DNA of 64,000 nt from Alphaproteobacteria bacterium MarineAlpha5_Bin9 (GCA_002937895.1 PTKV01000008.1:1-64000), one strand, 5' to 3'. Positions 9,418-18,504 are shown, numbered from the stretch's first letter. Notes: generated from the sequence alone by a model not told the origin. Translations and numbers: made by a program.

Positions 9418-9423
9418 AAGGAG
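9418..9423 (+). promoter_or_regulatory. strong Shine-Dalgarno of aapJ
   Basis: AAGGAG lies 9 bases before the ATG at 9433. Such a full ribosome-binding site is uncommon in this window, where most genes start with no clear SD or with coupled overlaps. It fits the CGT/GCT/GGT-biased codons of aapJ and indicates very high expression. Confidence 0.75.
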
Positions 9424-9432
9424 AAAATACAT

Positions 9433-10470
9433 ATGAAAATTTCTAATGTATTAAAATTATTTGCTTCTACTTTGATTTTATCTTTAAGTTCATCTGTTAT
9501 TGCAGATACACTTTCTGATACACAAGCTAGAGGTCACGTTCGTTGTGGAGTAAGTCAAGGACTTCCTGGCTTCTCTAATCCAGATGAAAATGGTAACTGG
9601 ACTGGTATTGACGTAGACGTATGTCGTGCTGTAGCAGCTGCAATTTTTGGAAAGGGTGGAGATGAAAAAGTTGAATATTTCCCAACTTCTGCAAAAGAAC
9701 GTTTTACAAAGTTAACAGCAGGCGAATATGATATTCTTTCAAGAAATACTACTTGGACTTTATCTCGTGATGCGAAAATTGGTTTAACTTTTAATGGTGT
9801 AAACTTTTACGATGGACAAGGTTTCATGGTAAGAAAAGATCTTGGTGTTACAAGTGCGCTAGAACTTGATGGTGCAAGTGTTTGTGTTAACACAGGAACA
9901 ACTACTGAACTTAATTTAGCTGACTATTTTAGAGCAAATGGCATGTCTTATGAGCCAGTTGTTTTTGAAAAAGCTGATGAAGTTGTAGCTGCATATGATG
10001 CAGGTCGTTGTGATGTACACACTACTGATAAATCAGGATTAGCTGCACAAAGAACTAAAACAGCTCAACCAGATGCTCATATGGTTCTTCCAGAAACTAT
10101 TTCTAAAGAGCCTTTAGGACCAGTTACTCGTGAAGGTGACGAACCTTGGAGTGATATCGTATTTTGGGTTCTTCAAGCTTTAATTACAGCTGATGAACTT
10201 GGAATTTCTGGTTCTGATGTGAAAAATATCGTAGGTGATACTAGTCAGACTCCTGAAGTTAAACGTATTTTAGGTGTTGAAGGTGAAACAGGAGCTCATT
10301 TAGGTCTTCCTAAAGATTGGGCATACTGGGCAATCTTTGAAGTTGGTAATTATGGAGAAATGTACGAGCGTCATGTTGGTATGAATACTCCTTTAGAGCT
10401 AGCTAGAGATGGATCACCTAATGCTGGTTGGAAAAACGGTGGACTTTTATACGCACCTCCAATTAGATAA
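9433..10470 (+). CDS. aapJ: general L-amino acid-binding periplasmic protein
   Basis: A 345-residue binding protein with a Sec signal peptide ending around SSSVIA-DTL. It then shows the AapJ/BztA pattern RGHVRCGVSQGLPGFS, DVDVCRAVAAAIFG, ILSRNTTWTLSRD, FYDGQGFMVRK and SKEPLGPVTREGD. It captures a broad range of L-amino acids for AapQMP. Codon choice differs sharply from the neighbours: many CGT arginines instead of AGA, and fewer A/T third positions. With the strong SD this indicates one of the most expressed genes here. A terminator-like hairpin directly follows and separates it from aapQ. Confidence 0.95.
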   Translation: MKISNVLKLFASTLILSLSSSVIADTLSDTQARGHVRCGVSQGLPGFSNPDENGNWTGIDVDVCRAVAAAIFGKGGDEKVEYFPTSAKERFTKLTAGEYDILSRNTTWTLSRDAKIGLTFNGVNFYDGQGFMVRKDLGVTSALELDGASVCVNTGTTTELNLADYFRANGMSYEPVVFEKADEVVAAYDAGRCDVHTTDKSGLAAQRTKTAQPDAHMVLPETISKEPLGPVTREGDEPWSDIVFWVLQALITADELGISGSDVKNIVGDTSQTPEVKRILGVEGETGAHLGLPKDWAYWAIFEVGNYGEMYERHVGMNTPLELARDGSPNAGWKNGGLLYAPPIR

Positions 10471-10496
10471 TCATTAAAATATATTTATTTATATAA

Positions 10497-10530
10497 AATG
10501 CTCGGTATAATAACCGAGCATTTTTATTTT
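10497..10530 (+). terminator. intercistronic terminator/attenuator between aapJ and aapQ
   Basis: A perfect 10-bp stem, AATGCTCGGT (10497-10506) with ACCGAGCATT (10513-10522), closes a 6-base loop and runs into TTTTTATTTT. It stands between the binding-protein gene and the permease genes. It would terminate most transcripts or protect the aapJ 3' end, keeping the binding protein in excess over the membrane subunits. Confidence 0.85.
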
Positions 10531-10540
10531 AACAAAAAGT

Positions 10541-11731
10541 ATGAATATTAACTCTGAAATAATTAAACCTCCAAAGAAAGATATTTTTAAATCTGGAAAA
10601 TTTAGATCTATTGTAATTCAATCAATAGTTATGCTTTTATTCATCTCTTTTGTTTTGTGGGTAATCGATAATGCTGCAACCAATATGACTGCAAATGGAA
10701 TAGCCCATGGCTTTGATTTTTTATGGGAAAATTCTATGTTTGATATTGGATATCTTCCATTTATTGACCACACTCCTGTCGATACTTATTTCCATGCTTT
10801 TATCGTTGGCATTTTAAATACAATTTTAATTGCTGTGATTGGAATATTTTTTGCTACAATTTTTGGTTTTTTAATTGGAATTGGAAGATTATCTGATAAC
10901 TGGTTAGTATCAAGATTTTGTGGTGCATATATAGAAATATTAAGAAATGTACCTTTACTTCTCCAACTTTTTTTCTGGTATCACGCAGTATTAAGGATTT
11001 TACCAAGAGCTAAAAACAGTCTTAATGCTGGTGATAGTTTTTTTCTTAATCTAAAAGGTTTATTTATTCCTAAACCTATTCCTGAAACTGGATTTAATTC
11101 CGTTTTACTTACTTTTATTGTAGCTATTATTTTTATTATTTATTTAATTAGATGGGCTAAACAAAGACAAGCTAAAACTGGTCAACAAATTCCTATTTTT
11201 TCAATTTCTTTAGGTATTTTAATTTTACCAGTTATGTTTGTTTCCTTTTTATATAATTTTCCTTTATATTTTGAACAACCAGTCTTAAAAGGTTTTAATT
11301 TTAAAGGTGGAATTCGATTAATTCCCGAAATGGTTGCATTGCTTCTAGCACTATCATTATATACAGCCGCATTTATTGCAGAAAATGTGAGATCAGGAAT
11401 ATTGGCAATAAATAAAGGGCAAATTGAAGCTTCTAGTGCAGTAGGATTAAATAGAATACAAATTTTAAGATTAATAATTATTCCACAAGCGATGAGAGTA
11501 ATTATACCTCCTCTTACTAGTCAATATTTAAACTTAACAAAAAATTCTTCTTTAGCAGTAGCTATAGCTTATCCAGATTTAGTCCATGTTTTTGCTGGAA
11601 CTGCTCTAATGCAAACTGGTCAAGCAATTGAAATTTTAGCTATGACTATGTCAGTATATTTAACATTAAGCATAACAATTTCCTTATTAATGAATTGGTA
11701 TAATCGAGCTATGGCTCTAAAGGACAGATAA
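10541..11731 (+). CDS. aapQ: general L-amino acid ABC transporter permease
   Basis: A 396-residue inner-membrane permease of the His/Glu/Gln/Arg/opine family. It has an N-terminal membrane segment (about residues 25-48) and the permease core beginning near NTILIAVIGIFFATIFGFLIG. The coupling (EAA) loop reads EASSAVGLNRIQILRLIIIPQAMRVIIPP near the C-terminus. The periplasmic insertion between the first and second segments of the core is typical of AapQ/BztB. It ends one base before aapM. Works with AapM, AapP and AapJ. Confidence 0.93.
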   Translation: MNINSEIIKPPKKDIFKSGKFRSIVIQSIVMLLFISFVLWVIDNAATNMTANGIAHGFDFLWENSMFDIGYLPFIDHTPVDTYFHAFIVGILNTILIAVIGIFFATIFGFLIGIGRLSDNWLVSRFCGAYIEILRNVPLLLQLFFWYHAVLRILPRAKNSLNAGDSFFLNLKGLFIPKPIPETGFNSVLLTFIVAIIFIIYLIRWAKQRQAKTGQQIPIFSISLGILILPVMFVSFLYNFPLYFEQPVLKGFNFKGGIRLIPEMVALLLALSLYTAAFIAENVRSGILAINKGQIEASSAVGLNRIQILRLIIIPQAMRVIIPPLTSQYLNLTKNSSLAVAIAYPDLVHVFAGTALMQTGQAIEILAMTMSVYLTLSITISLLMNWYNRAMALKDR

Positions 11732-11732
11732 T

Positions 11733-12881
11733 ATGGCTCAACAACCCACAGTGACTTTACCCCCAGGAAGAGACAATCTTAAAAAACCACCTGTTGTGAG
11801 TATTGGTTTTTTAGGTTGGATAAGAACTAATTTATTTTCTACTTGGTACAATACTTTATTCACCCTTTTAGGAGTTTATATTTTGTATTTGGTGTTTCCT
11901 CCTTTATTTCAATGGGCTATTTTAGATGCTGTATGGAGTGGAGAAGATCGTACAGTTTGTGAATGGTATGATGAAGACAAAGTTAAATATAGAGCTGGTG
12001 CTTGCTGGCTTATGGTTAAGGTTTACTTTAATTTTTTTACATATGGTTTTTATCCAGATGAGCTCCAGTGGAGAATTAATTTAGCATTTATAATTTTGGC
12101 AATATCATTTTCATTAATGTTTATTCCGAATTTTAAAAAGAAACATTATGTAGGTATTTTTCTTTTCGTATTTTATCCGTTTATCGCTTTTTTTCTTTTA
12201 TCTGGAAATGAATCATTGGGTTTAGAATATGTGAGCACCCATAAATGGGGAGGTTTATTTTTAACCTTCCTTTTAGGTAGTATAGGTATTGTTTTTGCTC
12301 TTCCTTTAGGAATCATTCTAGCTTTGGGTAGAAGATCTAAACTACCGGTTGTTAGATTATTATCTGTAATTTTTATTGAGTTTTGGAGAGGGATTCCACT
12401 TATAACAGTATTATTTTTTGCTGCTGTTATGTTTCCATTATTTGTTCCACAAGGTGTTGAAATTGATAATCTTTTGAGATGTATAGTTGGTCTTACTTTA
12501 TTTGGTGGTGCTTACATGGCTGAAGTTGTTAGGGGTGGATTGCAAGCTTTACCTAAAGGACAATATGAAGCAGCTCAAGCTGTAGGTTTAGGATATTGGA
12601 AAATGATGGCATTAATAATTATGCCTCAAGCACTACGTATAGTTATCCCAGGTATTGTTAATACCTTTATTGGTTTATTTAAGGATACCACTTTAGTATT
12701 CATAATAAGTTTAATGGATTTATTACTTACAGTATTTACTACTAATTCTAATCCTGATTGGATGGGTTTTCCTTTTGAAGGTTATATATATGCAGCTTTA
12801 GTATACTTTATTATATGTTTTAGCTTGTCTCGTTATAGTCTTAGAGTAGAGAACAAATTAATGGTTGCAAAACAAGGATAA
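11733..12881 (+). CDS. aapM: general L-amino acid ABC transporter permease
   Basis: The 382-residue second permease of the Aap complex. It has an N-terminal cytoplasmic tail, an extra periplasmic loop with CEWYDEDKVKYRAGACW, which is a family feature, and then the core from FLLGSIGIVFALPLGIILALGRR. The EAA loop reads EAAQAVGLGYWKMMALIIMPQALRIVIPG. The final cytoplasmic SRYSLRVENKL is characteristic. Start ATG follows aapQ with a one-base gap. A weak hairpin overlaps its stop. Confidence 0.93.
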   Translation: MAQQPTVTLPPGRDNLKKPPVVSIGFLGWIRTNLFSTWYNTLFTLLGVYILYLVFPPLFQWAILDAVWSGEDRTVCEWYDEDKVKYRAGACWLMVKVYFNFFTYGFYPDELQWRINLAFIILAISFSLMFIPNFKKKHYVGIFLFVFYPFIAFFLLSGNESLGLEYVSTHKWGGLFLTFLLGSIGIVFALPLGIILALGRRSKLPVVRLLSVIFIEFWRGIPLITVLFFAAVMFPLFVPQGVEIDNLLRCIVGLTLFGGAYMAEVVRGGLQALPKGQYEAAQAVGLGYWKMMALIIMPQALRIVIPGIVNTFIGLFKDTTLVFIISLMDLLLTVFTTNSNPDWMGFPFEGYIYAALVYFIICFSLSRYSLRVENKLMVAKQG

Positions 12882-12897
12882 AATCCTCAATTTTTTT
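12875..12897 (+). terminator. weak terminator after aapM
   Basis: A short AGGAT/ATCCT stem (12875-12879 with 12883-12887, 3-base loop) overlaps the aapM stop and is followed by seven T residues at 12891-12897. It is only 5 bp, so termination would be weak. Confidence 0.4.
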
Positions 12898-12926
12898 GTT
12901 GACTTTATCTTAATTTTTAATAAAAA

Positions 12927-12941
12927 GAACAAAAATAGAAC
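12927..12941. promoter_or_regulatory. LexA (SOS) box, alphaproteobacterial GTTC-N7-GTTC type
   Basis: The plus strand reads GAACAAAAATAGAAC, which on the minus strand is GTTCTATTTTTGTTC. This is an exact match to the direct-repeat GTTC-N7-GTTC box known for LexA in Alphaproteobacteria. It lies 59 bases before the umuD start, downstream of a TTGACT hexamer at 12899-12904, a good position for repression. The downstream gene being umuDC makes chance agreement unlikely. Confidence 0.82.
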
Positions 12942-13000
12942 ATAATATTATTATTTTTATATAAATATTATATTTCAATAAGTTAATTGTTTTTTTTAAG

Positions 13001-13444
13001 ATGATGACAAAGAATAAGAAAGTTGATTTATTTAATTTTTTTAAAATTAAAAAAAATAATATACCTGTCTTTTTAGATAAGGTTTCAGCAGGTTTTCCTT
13101 CTCCTGCTAGCGATTATATTGAAAATAAATTGAATTTAAATGAATATCTTATAAAAAATCCGCCAGCCACATTTATTGTTAAAGCCCAAGGTTTATCAAT
13201 GATTGAGGCAAATATAAAACCAAATGATTTATTAATTGTTGATCGAAGTCTTACTCCAATAAACAATCATATAGTAATAGCTTCAATTTTTGGTGACTTA
13301 ACTGTTAAAAAGTTAAAGAAAAGAAGTAACATTACTTTTTTAGTATCTGCAAATACAAATTATCCTAGTATTCAAATAAAAGAAGAGATGGATTGTTTTA
13401 TTTGGGGTGTAGTGACTTTTATTATTCATGATGCAAAAATATAA
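13001..13444 (+). CDS. umuD: UmuD-like DNA polymerase V accessory / LexA-fold S24 protease
   Basis: A 147-residue self-cleaving protein that would activate the UmuC polymerase after RecA-stimulated autoproteolysis. The cleavage site AGFPSP places Ala30-Gly31 as the scissile bond. Ser66 in GLSM and Lys103 in LTVKKL form the Ser-Lys dyad. There is no N-terminal DNA-binding domain, so it is UmuD rather than LexA. Two consecutive ATGs (13001, 13004) are possible starts. It overlaps umuC by 17 bases. Confidence 0.92.
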   Translation: MMTKNKKVDLFNFFKIKKNNIPVFLDKVSAGFPSPASDYIENKLNLNEYLIKNPPATFIVKAQGLSMIEANIKPNDLLIVDRSLTPINNHIVIASIFGDLTVKKLKKRSNITFLVSANTNYPSIQIKEEMDCFIWGVVTFIIHDAKI

Positions 13445-14714
13445 TAATATTAGTCAATCTCTGGCTTTGATTGATTGCAATTCATTTTATGCTTCTTGTG
13501 AGAGAGTGTTTAACCCAAAATTAATTGATAAACCAGTAGTTGTCTTATCAAATAATGATGGATGTATAATCACTAGATCTGATGAAGCTAAAAAATTAGG
13601 CTTAAGAATGGGAGATCCATATTTTAAAGTAAAAAAAATTATTGAAAAAAATAATGTTAATGTTTTTTCTTCTAACTATTGTTTATATGGAGATATTTCA
13701 GATCGAGTCATGGATATATTGTCTAGATTTGCTTCAGAAATAGAAATTTATTCAATTGATGAGGCTTTTTTGAATCTTAAAGGTTTTAAGCTTAATGAAT
13801 TAAGAACATATTGTTTGCATATTAGAGAAATTATAAATAAGTGGGTTGGAATTCCTGTTAGTATTGGAGTAGGTTCAACTAAAACATTAACTAAGGTAGC
13901 GAATCATATAGCAAAAAAAAATAAAAACTTAAAAGGTGTTTTTATCTTAAGTAATCAAGATGAGGTAATTAAAATTTTAGATAAAACAGAAATAGGAGAA
14001 ATTTGGGGAATAGGAAAACAATTAAAAAAATTTTTAAATAAATGTGGAATAGAAACAGCTAAACAATTTGTAGAAATGGATAGAAGATGGATTAGACAAA
14101 ATATGGGAGTTGTAGGAGAAAAAATTCAGATGGAGTTAAATGGAATTTCATGTTTAAATTTAGATCTTATTCCTAGTCCTCAAAAAAGTTGCTGTGTTTC
14201 AAGATCATTTAATAAACCCATTGATAATATTGATGAAATGACAGAGTCTATAGCTACGTATGCATCTAGAGCAGCTGAGAAAATAAGAGAGGAAAATTTG
14301 ATAGCTCAGGTAATAAACGTTTTTATAACAACTAATCATTTTAATCAAAAAGAAAAACAATATTCAAAATCCATAAGAATTCAATTAGATTTTCCTACAA
14401 ATAATAATTTTTTGATAGTTAAAAGAGCAATAGAAGGATTATATAAAATTTATAAAAAAAAATATCGTTATAAAAAAGTAGGAGTTATTTTACATCAATT
14501 ATATAATTCTAATGATGTAAGAGGATTGTTAGATTATGATAGAGAAAAATCTGATTTATTAATGCGATCAATAGATAAAATTAATTTAAAATATGGAAAT
14601 TCTACTTTACGTTTAGCAGCTGAAGGAATAGAAAAAAAATGGAAAATGCAGAGAAAAAAAATTTCACCATGTTACACTAGTAGATTTCATGAATTGAAAG
14701 TTGTAAATTGTTAA
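13428..14714 (+). CDS. umuC: Y-family translesion DNA polymerase V catalytic subunit
   Basis: A 428-residue UmuC. It carries [15 protein letters not shown] (first catalytic Asp), the steric-gate region, [10 protein letters not shown] (SIDEA catalytic motif), and a helix-hairpin-helix region around [17 protein letters not shown]. The C-terminal UmuC-specific domain ends in [16 protein letters not shown]. It performs error-prone bypass of lesions under SOS control. The start at 13428 lies inside umuD; an in-frame ATG follows at once (MMQKY). It is followed one base later by an amidinohydrolase gene. Confidence 0.94.
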   Translation: MMQKYNNISQSLALIDCNSFYASCERVFNPKLIDKPVVVLSNNDGCIITRSDEAKKLGLRMGDPYFKVKKIIEKNNVNVFSSNYCLYGDISDRVMDILSRFASEIEIYSIDEAFLNLKGFKLNELRTYCLHIREIINKWVGIPVSIGVGSTKTLTKVANHIAKKNKNLKGVFILSNQDEVIKILDKTEIGEIWGIGKQLKKFLNKCGIETAKQFVEMDRRWIRQNMGVVGEKIQMELNGISCLNLDLIPSPQKSCCVSRSFNKPIDNIDEMTESIATYASRAAEKIREENLIAQVINVFITTNHFNQKEKQYSKSIRIQLDFPTNNNFLIVKRAIEGLYKIYKKKYRYKKVGVILHQLYNSNDVRGLLDYDREKSDLLMRSIDKINLKYGNSTLRLAAEGIEKKWKMQRKKISPCYTSRFHELKVVNC

Positions 14715-14715
14715 A

Positions 14716-15594
14716 ATGAAATCTTTTGGCGCACAAAATATGGTTTCAACATTAAAAAAAGTTTTAATGAGAAAGCCAGAATATGATTTCTCAAAAATTG
14801 ACTTAAAAAAATGGCATTACGAAAAAACATTGAATCAAGAAATAGTTAAACAAAATTATAAAGATTTTAATAAAATAATAAGAGATTTTGGAACAGAAGT
14901 GATTGAATTATCAATTAGGAGCAAAGATGAAGAATTATGTGATAGCATTTTTACACATGATCCATCTTTGGTCACTGAAGATGGAGCTATAATACTAAAT
15001 ATGGGTAAAAAATTAAGAAAAACAGAAACAATAGAGCATGAAAATTTTTATAATCAATATGAAATTCCTATTATTGGTAAGATTAGTGAAAAAGGGACAG
15101 TAGAAGGAGGTGATTGTTTGTGGGTAAATAAAAATACTTTGTTAATTGGTCAAAGTTCAAGAACTAATGAAGAAGGAATAAAACAACTATCTAATATATT
15201 AAGTAGGTTAAATGTAGAGTGTATTCCAATAAAATTACCTCAATATACAAATTCCGAATCATGTTTTCATTTAATGTCTTTAATGTCTATGTTAGACCAT
15301 GACCTAGTTATTGGATGTATTTCATTGTTGCCGCAAATTTTAAAAGATGAATTTAAGAAAAGAAATATAAAATTAATTTGTATTCCTGAAGATGAATATA
15401 AAATAAGTAATACTTTAGCTATAAATATTTTAGCTTTATCACCTCGTAAATTAGTTTTAATTGATGGATATCCTAAAACTCAAGAATTACTTTTAAATGA
15501 AGGTAATGAGATAGTTTTGTTTGAAGGAAAAGAACTTTGCATAAAAACAGAAGGAGGTCCAACTTGTTTAACAAGGCCAATACTTAGAGATTAA
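14716..15594 (+). CDS. amidinotransferase-fold hydrolase (dimethylargininase / arginine deiminase-like)
   Basis: A 292-residue member of the pentein (guanidino-modifying) superfamily. It has the substrate-binding THDPSLVTEDGAI, VEGGDCLWVN (usual EGGD), CFHLMSLMSMLD with the catalytic His, and the nucleophile Cys284 in GGPTCLTRP. Its length matches dimethylarginine dimethylaminohydrolases rather than full arginine deiminases (about 400). It would release citrulline from methylated arginine or a related guanidino compound. It starts one base after umuC, so it may sit in the SOS operon, which is unexpected. Confidence 0.82.
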   Translation: MKSFGAQNMVSTLKKVLMRKPEYDFSKIDLKKWHYEKTLNQEIVKQNYKDFNKIIRDFGTEVIELSIRSKDEELCDSIFTHDPSLVTEDGAIILNMGKKLRKTETIEHENFYNQYEIPIIGKISEKGTVEGGDCLWVNKNTLLIGQSSRTNEEGIKQLSNILSRLNVECIPIKLPQYTNSESCFHLMSLMSMLDHDLVIGCISLLPQILKDEFKKRNIKLICIPEDEYKISNTLAINILALSPRKLVLIDGYPKTQELLLNEGNEIVLFEGKELCIKTEGGPTCLTRPILRD

Positions 15595-15595
15595 T

Positions 15596-16609
15596 TTATT
15601 TTATAGTTTTTAACTTTGAATTCATTATTCTAAACCAAATAGGAGGTATTAGTGCCATGATCAACATACCTGGATAGCTTGTAGGCATTTCCATTTGTTT
15701 TTTATTGTGGGATAACAAAGGATAATGTTTCGTTGCAGTTTGATGATGTTCACTATGAAGACCTAAATTAAAAGTTGACCAGTTTGTTGGGCTAAATCTA
15801 CTATTCCAAGAGTGATGCTCTTGATATTTTTCGAATTTTCCATTTATTTCTTTTCTTATTAAACCGTAATGTTGAATATAATTCACTAGTTCTAGTAAAA
15901 TTATTGATATAAGTGAATGAAAAATAATAAATGCAATTCCATTTATACCTGCAACCATATAAGATATTATGAGTAGAATAATTTCTGATATTAAGTAGTG
16001 AAGCATACGATTTTTGTAATTAAGTGTAGATAAGTTTTTCTTTTTAAGAATATTTTTTTCAATGTTCCATGATGAAATTATGCTGGAAATAACACAACGT
16101 GCAAAATAAAAATAAAAATTTTCATTTTTTCTAGCTGTTGCTGGATCATTTTTAGTAGCAAAATGTTTATGATGTCCATAAATGTGTTCAATTCTAAAAT
16201 GTCCATAGAAGCATAATATTAATATAATTACTCCTAGAGCTCTCATTTTTTTATTATTTCTATGTATTAATTCATGTGCCGAAGTAATTCCTATTGATCC
16301 TCCAGACATACCAACTGCAGCTCCTAAAGCTACTGACTCTAAAATAGAAATATTATCTTGTGATACTTTAAATAATCCACTTATTATAAGTAAAAAAATG
16401 CAGGGCATTACTAGAATTAAAAAAATATTATGAAAATTATATTCTTTAAGTTTCTTATCTATTTGATTTAAATTTGGTAAAATATTATCGATTATTGGTA
16501 TTATAAAAAATACCCATATAAAAGGAGCTAATGACCAATTTGGTGAAAATATTATACCTAAAGAACTTAAAAAAATAAGTGCAAATGGGAAGAAAAAATA
16601 AACTAACAT
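15596..16609 (-). CDS. AlkB-like integral-membrane diiron alkane 1-monooxygenase
   Basis: A 337-residue membrane protein starting at ATG 16609 (MLVYFFFPFALI). The longer open frame to 16681 runs through tRNA-Asn and is not coding. Histidine boxes match the alkane hydroxylase class: HELIHR, HIYGHHKH, LHSEHHQ, plus the AlkB-like NYIQHYGLIRKE. Six hydrophobic segments surround them. It would hydroxylate terminal methyl groups of alkanes or other aliphatic chains using O2 and an electron donor (rubredoxin in classic systems, none seen here). Substrate uncertain; fatty-acid or sterol-type hydroxylases share the boxes. Confidence 0.82.
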   Translation of the reverse strand: MLVYFFFPFALIFLSSLGIIFSPNWSLAPFIWVFFIIPIIDNILPNLNQIDKKLKEYNFHNIFLILVMPCIFLLIISGLFKVSQDNISILESVALGAAVGMSGGSIGITSAHELIHRNNKKMRALGVIILILCFYGHFRIEHIYGHHKHFATKNDPATARKNENFYFYFARCVISSIISSWNIEKNILKKKNLSTLNYKNRMLHYLISEIILLIISYMVAGINGIAFIIFHSLISIILLELVNYIQHYGLIRKEINGKFEKYQEHHSWNSRFSPTNWSTFNLGLHSEHHQTATKHYPLLSHNKKQMEMPTSYPGMLIMALIPPIWFRIMNSKLKTIK

Positions 16610-16620
16610 AATATTAAGAA

Positions 16621-16695
16621 TGGCTCCCGAGGGCGGGCTCGAACCACCGACCTTAGAGTTAACAGCTCTCTGCTCTACCACTGAGCTACTCGGGA
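16621..16695 (-). tRNA. tRNA-Asn (anticodon GTT)
   Basis: On the minus strand TCCCGAG pairs with CTCGGGA. The D arm is GCTC/GAGC and the anticodon loop is CTGTTAA with anticodon GTT. The T arm GGCGG-type stem surrounds TTCGAGC. G73 and an encoded CCA end at 16621. The top pair of the anticodon stem is a mismatch (G27-A43). Confidence 0.95.
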
Positions 16696-16760
16696 AAATT
16701 ATTTTATCAATAATAAATTATTTATAAAAAACAAGTAAATTATATAAAAATAAAAAATAA

Positions 16761-18311
16761 TCATTCATTTAAATTAACCTCAGTAGCTATTCTTGATGCA
16801 TTAGCCATAATTAATAGGCCAATGGGTGTAGCAGGAAGCGAAGGTAATATTGATGAATCTATTATATGTACATTTTTAAAATTTTTAGGATTTCCATAAA
16901 TATTTGTTTCATTATCTTTAGGATTTATAGACATAGGCATTGATGAGCCATTATGCAATGATATATTATTCTTCAAAATAAGTGGATTAATAGTTCTAAA
17001 ATTAGAATTTTTAAATATAACTTTTAATTCATTTTGTATATTATTCAATGTTTTCAAAGTTTTATTATTGTTAATTAATTTTATATTTAAATTATCATTA
17101 TGATCCAAAAACATTCTATAATAGTCAGAATTAAATGAATTAATTGTAGTATGAGCGACAAAAAAATGATTCATTAATTTCTTAATAAAATAGTCAAATA
17201 TTTTATTTTGACTAATAATGGATGGAAAAATATTTATAAATAAATCATTACTAGTATTTATTTGTGTATGAGTCCAAAACTCATCATTATATTTATATTC
17301 CATATAAATATCAGGTTGTGTATTTGTGTGAGGCCAATTATTTAATAAAGATTTTCTTGAGAATAATGGAAATATTATTTGTCCTTTAGATTTGAGATCG
17401 TAATTTTTATTAAAATAATTATTTGAATTCATTATTATTCTAGTACTGTTAATTGAACCAGCACCTAAAAAAACTTTATCAGCATAAATAGAAGAATATA
17501 TATTACTTTTTAAATCTATAAATTCTATTTTTATTCTATTGTTTTCATTTATTAATTTCTTTACTATAATATTATCACTATAGTTAATTTGATTATTTTC
17601 TAATAACTTTTCTAAATCTTGCTTGGAATTATATATAGAGTCATAAACACATCCGCTGATACATCTTCCACAATATTGACATTTGATAAAATTAGAGTCA
17701 TCATTTATTCTAGTTAACAATCTTGAATTTCCAACAAGCAAATTTGTTAAGTTATTTTTATTTTTTAATTCATTAATTACAAAATTTGTTGCAAACGATT
17801 TCTTTAAATTAAAATTATTATTAGTATAAGTTGGAAAAATATTTGATAAATCATCTGTTTTTGTAATATAAGGTAAATCATTTAAAGTTATTTCTAAATA
17901 TTTTTCAAAATTTCCTTTATCAATCGGCCAATCTTTAATTTCTTCAAAATCTGGACTTAAAACTGCGCCTCCCCATCCTTCACTTAATCCACCTTTAGCA
18001 TAACTAAAAAAGGGAATTTCAGAATTATCAGAAAATTTATTAACTTTTAAATTTTTTCCATAAAAATAGTTTGATCCAAATATTTGTTTTTTAAAAATTG
18101 ATTTATTTTTTTCTTTTTTAAATAATTTATTATAATCATTTTTTGACCAATCATTATAATTTAATTTTTTTAATTTATTTTTAATTTCTAATTTATCTTT
18201 ATCTATTATATTTCCTGTATCTAAAATTAATGGTTTTATTCCTCTTTTCACTAAAGCTTTAGTGGCAGTAATTGATCCTATTCCACTTCCAATTATTACT
18301 ATTTTTTTCAT
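16761..18311 (-). CDS. GMC-type FAD oxidoreductase with ferredoxin-like cysteine motif
   Basis: A 516-residue flavoprotein. The N-terminus holds the FAD dinucleotide fold VIIGSGIGSITATKAL. A middle region has GGLSEGWGGAVL, and the C-terminus shows the GMC-type LHNGSSMPMSINP and VHIIDSSILPSLPATPIGL. Between them is CQYCGRCISGC (C-x2-C-x2-C-x3-C), which could ligate an Fe-S cluster as in some membrane-associated GMC dehydrogenases. There is no obvious signal peptide. It lies between tRNA-Asn and tRNA-Cys and downstream is the alkB-like gene on the same strand. An alcohol or polyol oxidation role is possible; the substrate is unknown. Confidence 0.75.
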   Translation of the reverse strand: MKKIVIIGSGIGSITATKALVKRGIKPLILDTGNIIDKDKLEIKNKLKKLNYNDWSKNDYNKLFKKEKNKSIFKKQIFGSNYFYGKNLKVNKFSDNSEIPFFSYAKGGLSEGWGGAVLSPDFEEIKDWPIDKGNFEKYLEITLNDLPYITKTDDLSNIFPTYTNNNFNLKKSFATNFVINELKNKNNLTNLLVGNSRLLTRINDDSNFIKCQYCGRCISGCVYDSIYNSKQDLEKLLENNQINYSDNIIVKKLINENNRIKIEFIDLKSNIYSSIYADKVFLGAGSINSTRIIMNSNNYFNKNYDLKSKGQIIFPLFSRKSLLNNWPHTNTQPDIYMEYKYNDEFWTHTQINTSNDLFINIFPSIISQNKIFDYFIKKLMNHFFVAHTTINSFNSDYYRMFLDHNDNLNIKLINNNKTLKTLNNIQNELKVIFKNSNFRTINPLILKNNISLHNGSSMPMSINPKDNETNIYGNPKNFKNVHIIDSSILPSLPATPIGLLIMANASRIATEVNLNE

Positions 18312-18354
18312 ATATATTTAATAAATAAAATAATTTTTAACTATAAAATTATTA

Positions 18355-18428
18355 TGGAGGCTCGAAGCGGAATCGAACCGCTGTGCAAGGCTTTGCAGGC
18401 CCCTACATAACCACTCTGCCATCGAGCC
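18355..18428 (-). tRNA. tRNA-Cys (anticodon GCA)
   Basis: On the minus strand GGCTCGA pairs with TCGAGCC, followed by T73 and an encoded CCA (at 18355-18357). The anticodon stem GGGCC/AGCCT-like pairs close a loop with GCA, and the T loop is TTCGATT. The sequence clearly matches bacterial tRNA-Cys with its short variable region. Confidence 0.95.
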
Positions 18429-18504
18429 AAAAAATATTATTATTAATCTATTTAATTGAATTAACAATAAAAAAGAATATAAGTTAATTAATTTCCGAAA
18501 AATT

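Noticed and set aside
16610-16681. N-terminal extension of the AlkB-like gene
   Set aside because: The extra 24 residues are read through tRNA-Asn; ATG 16609 begins the hydrophobic N-terminus.
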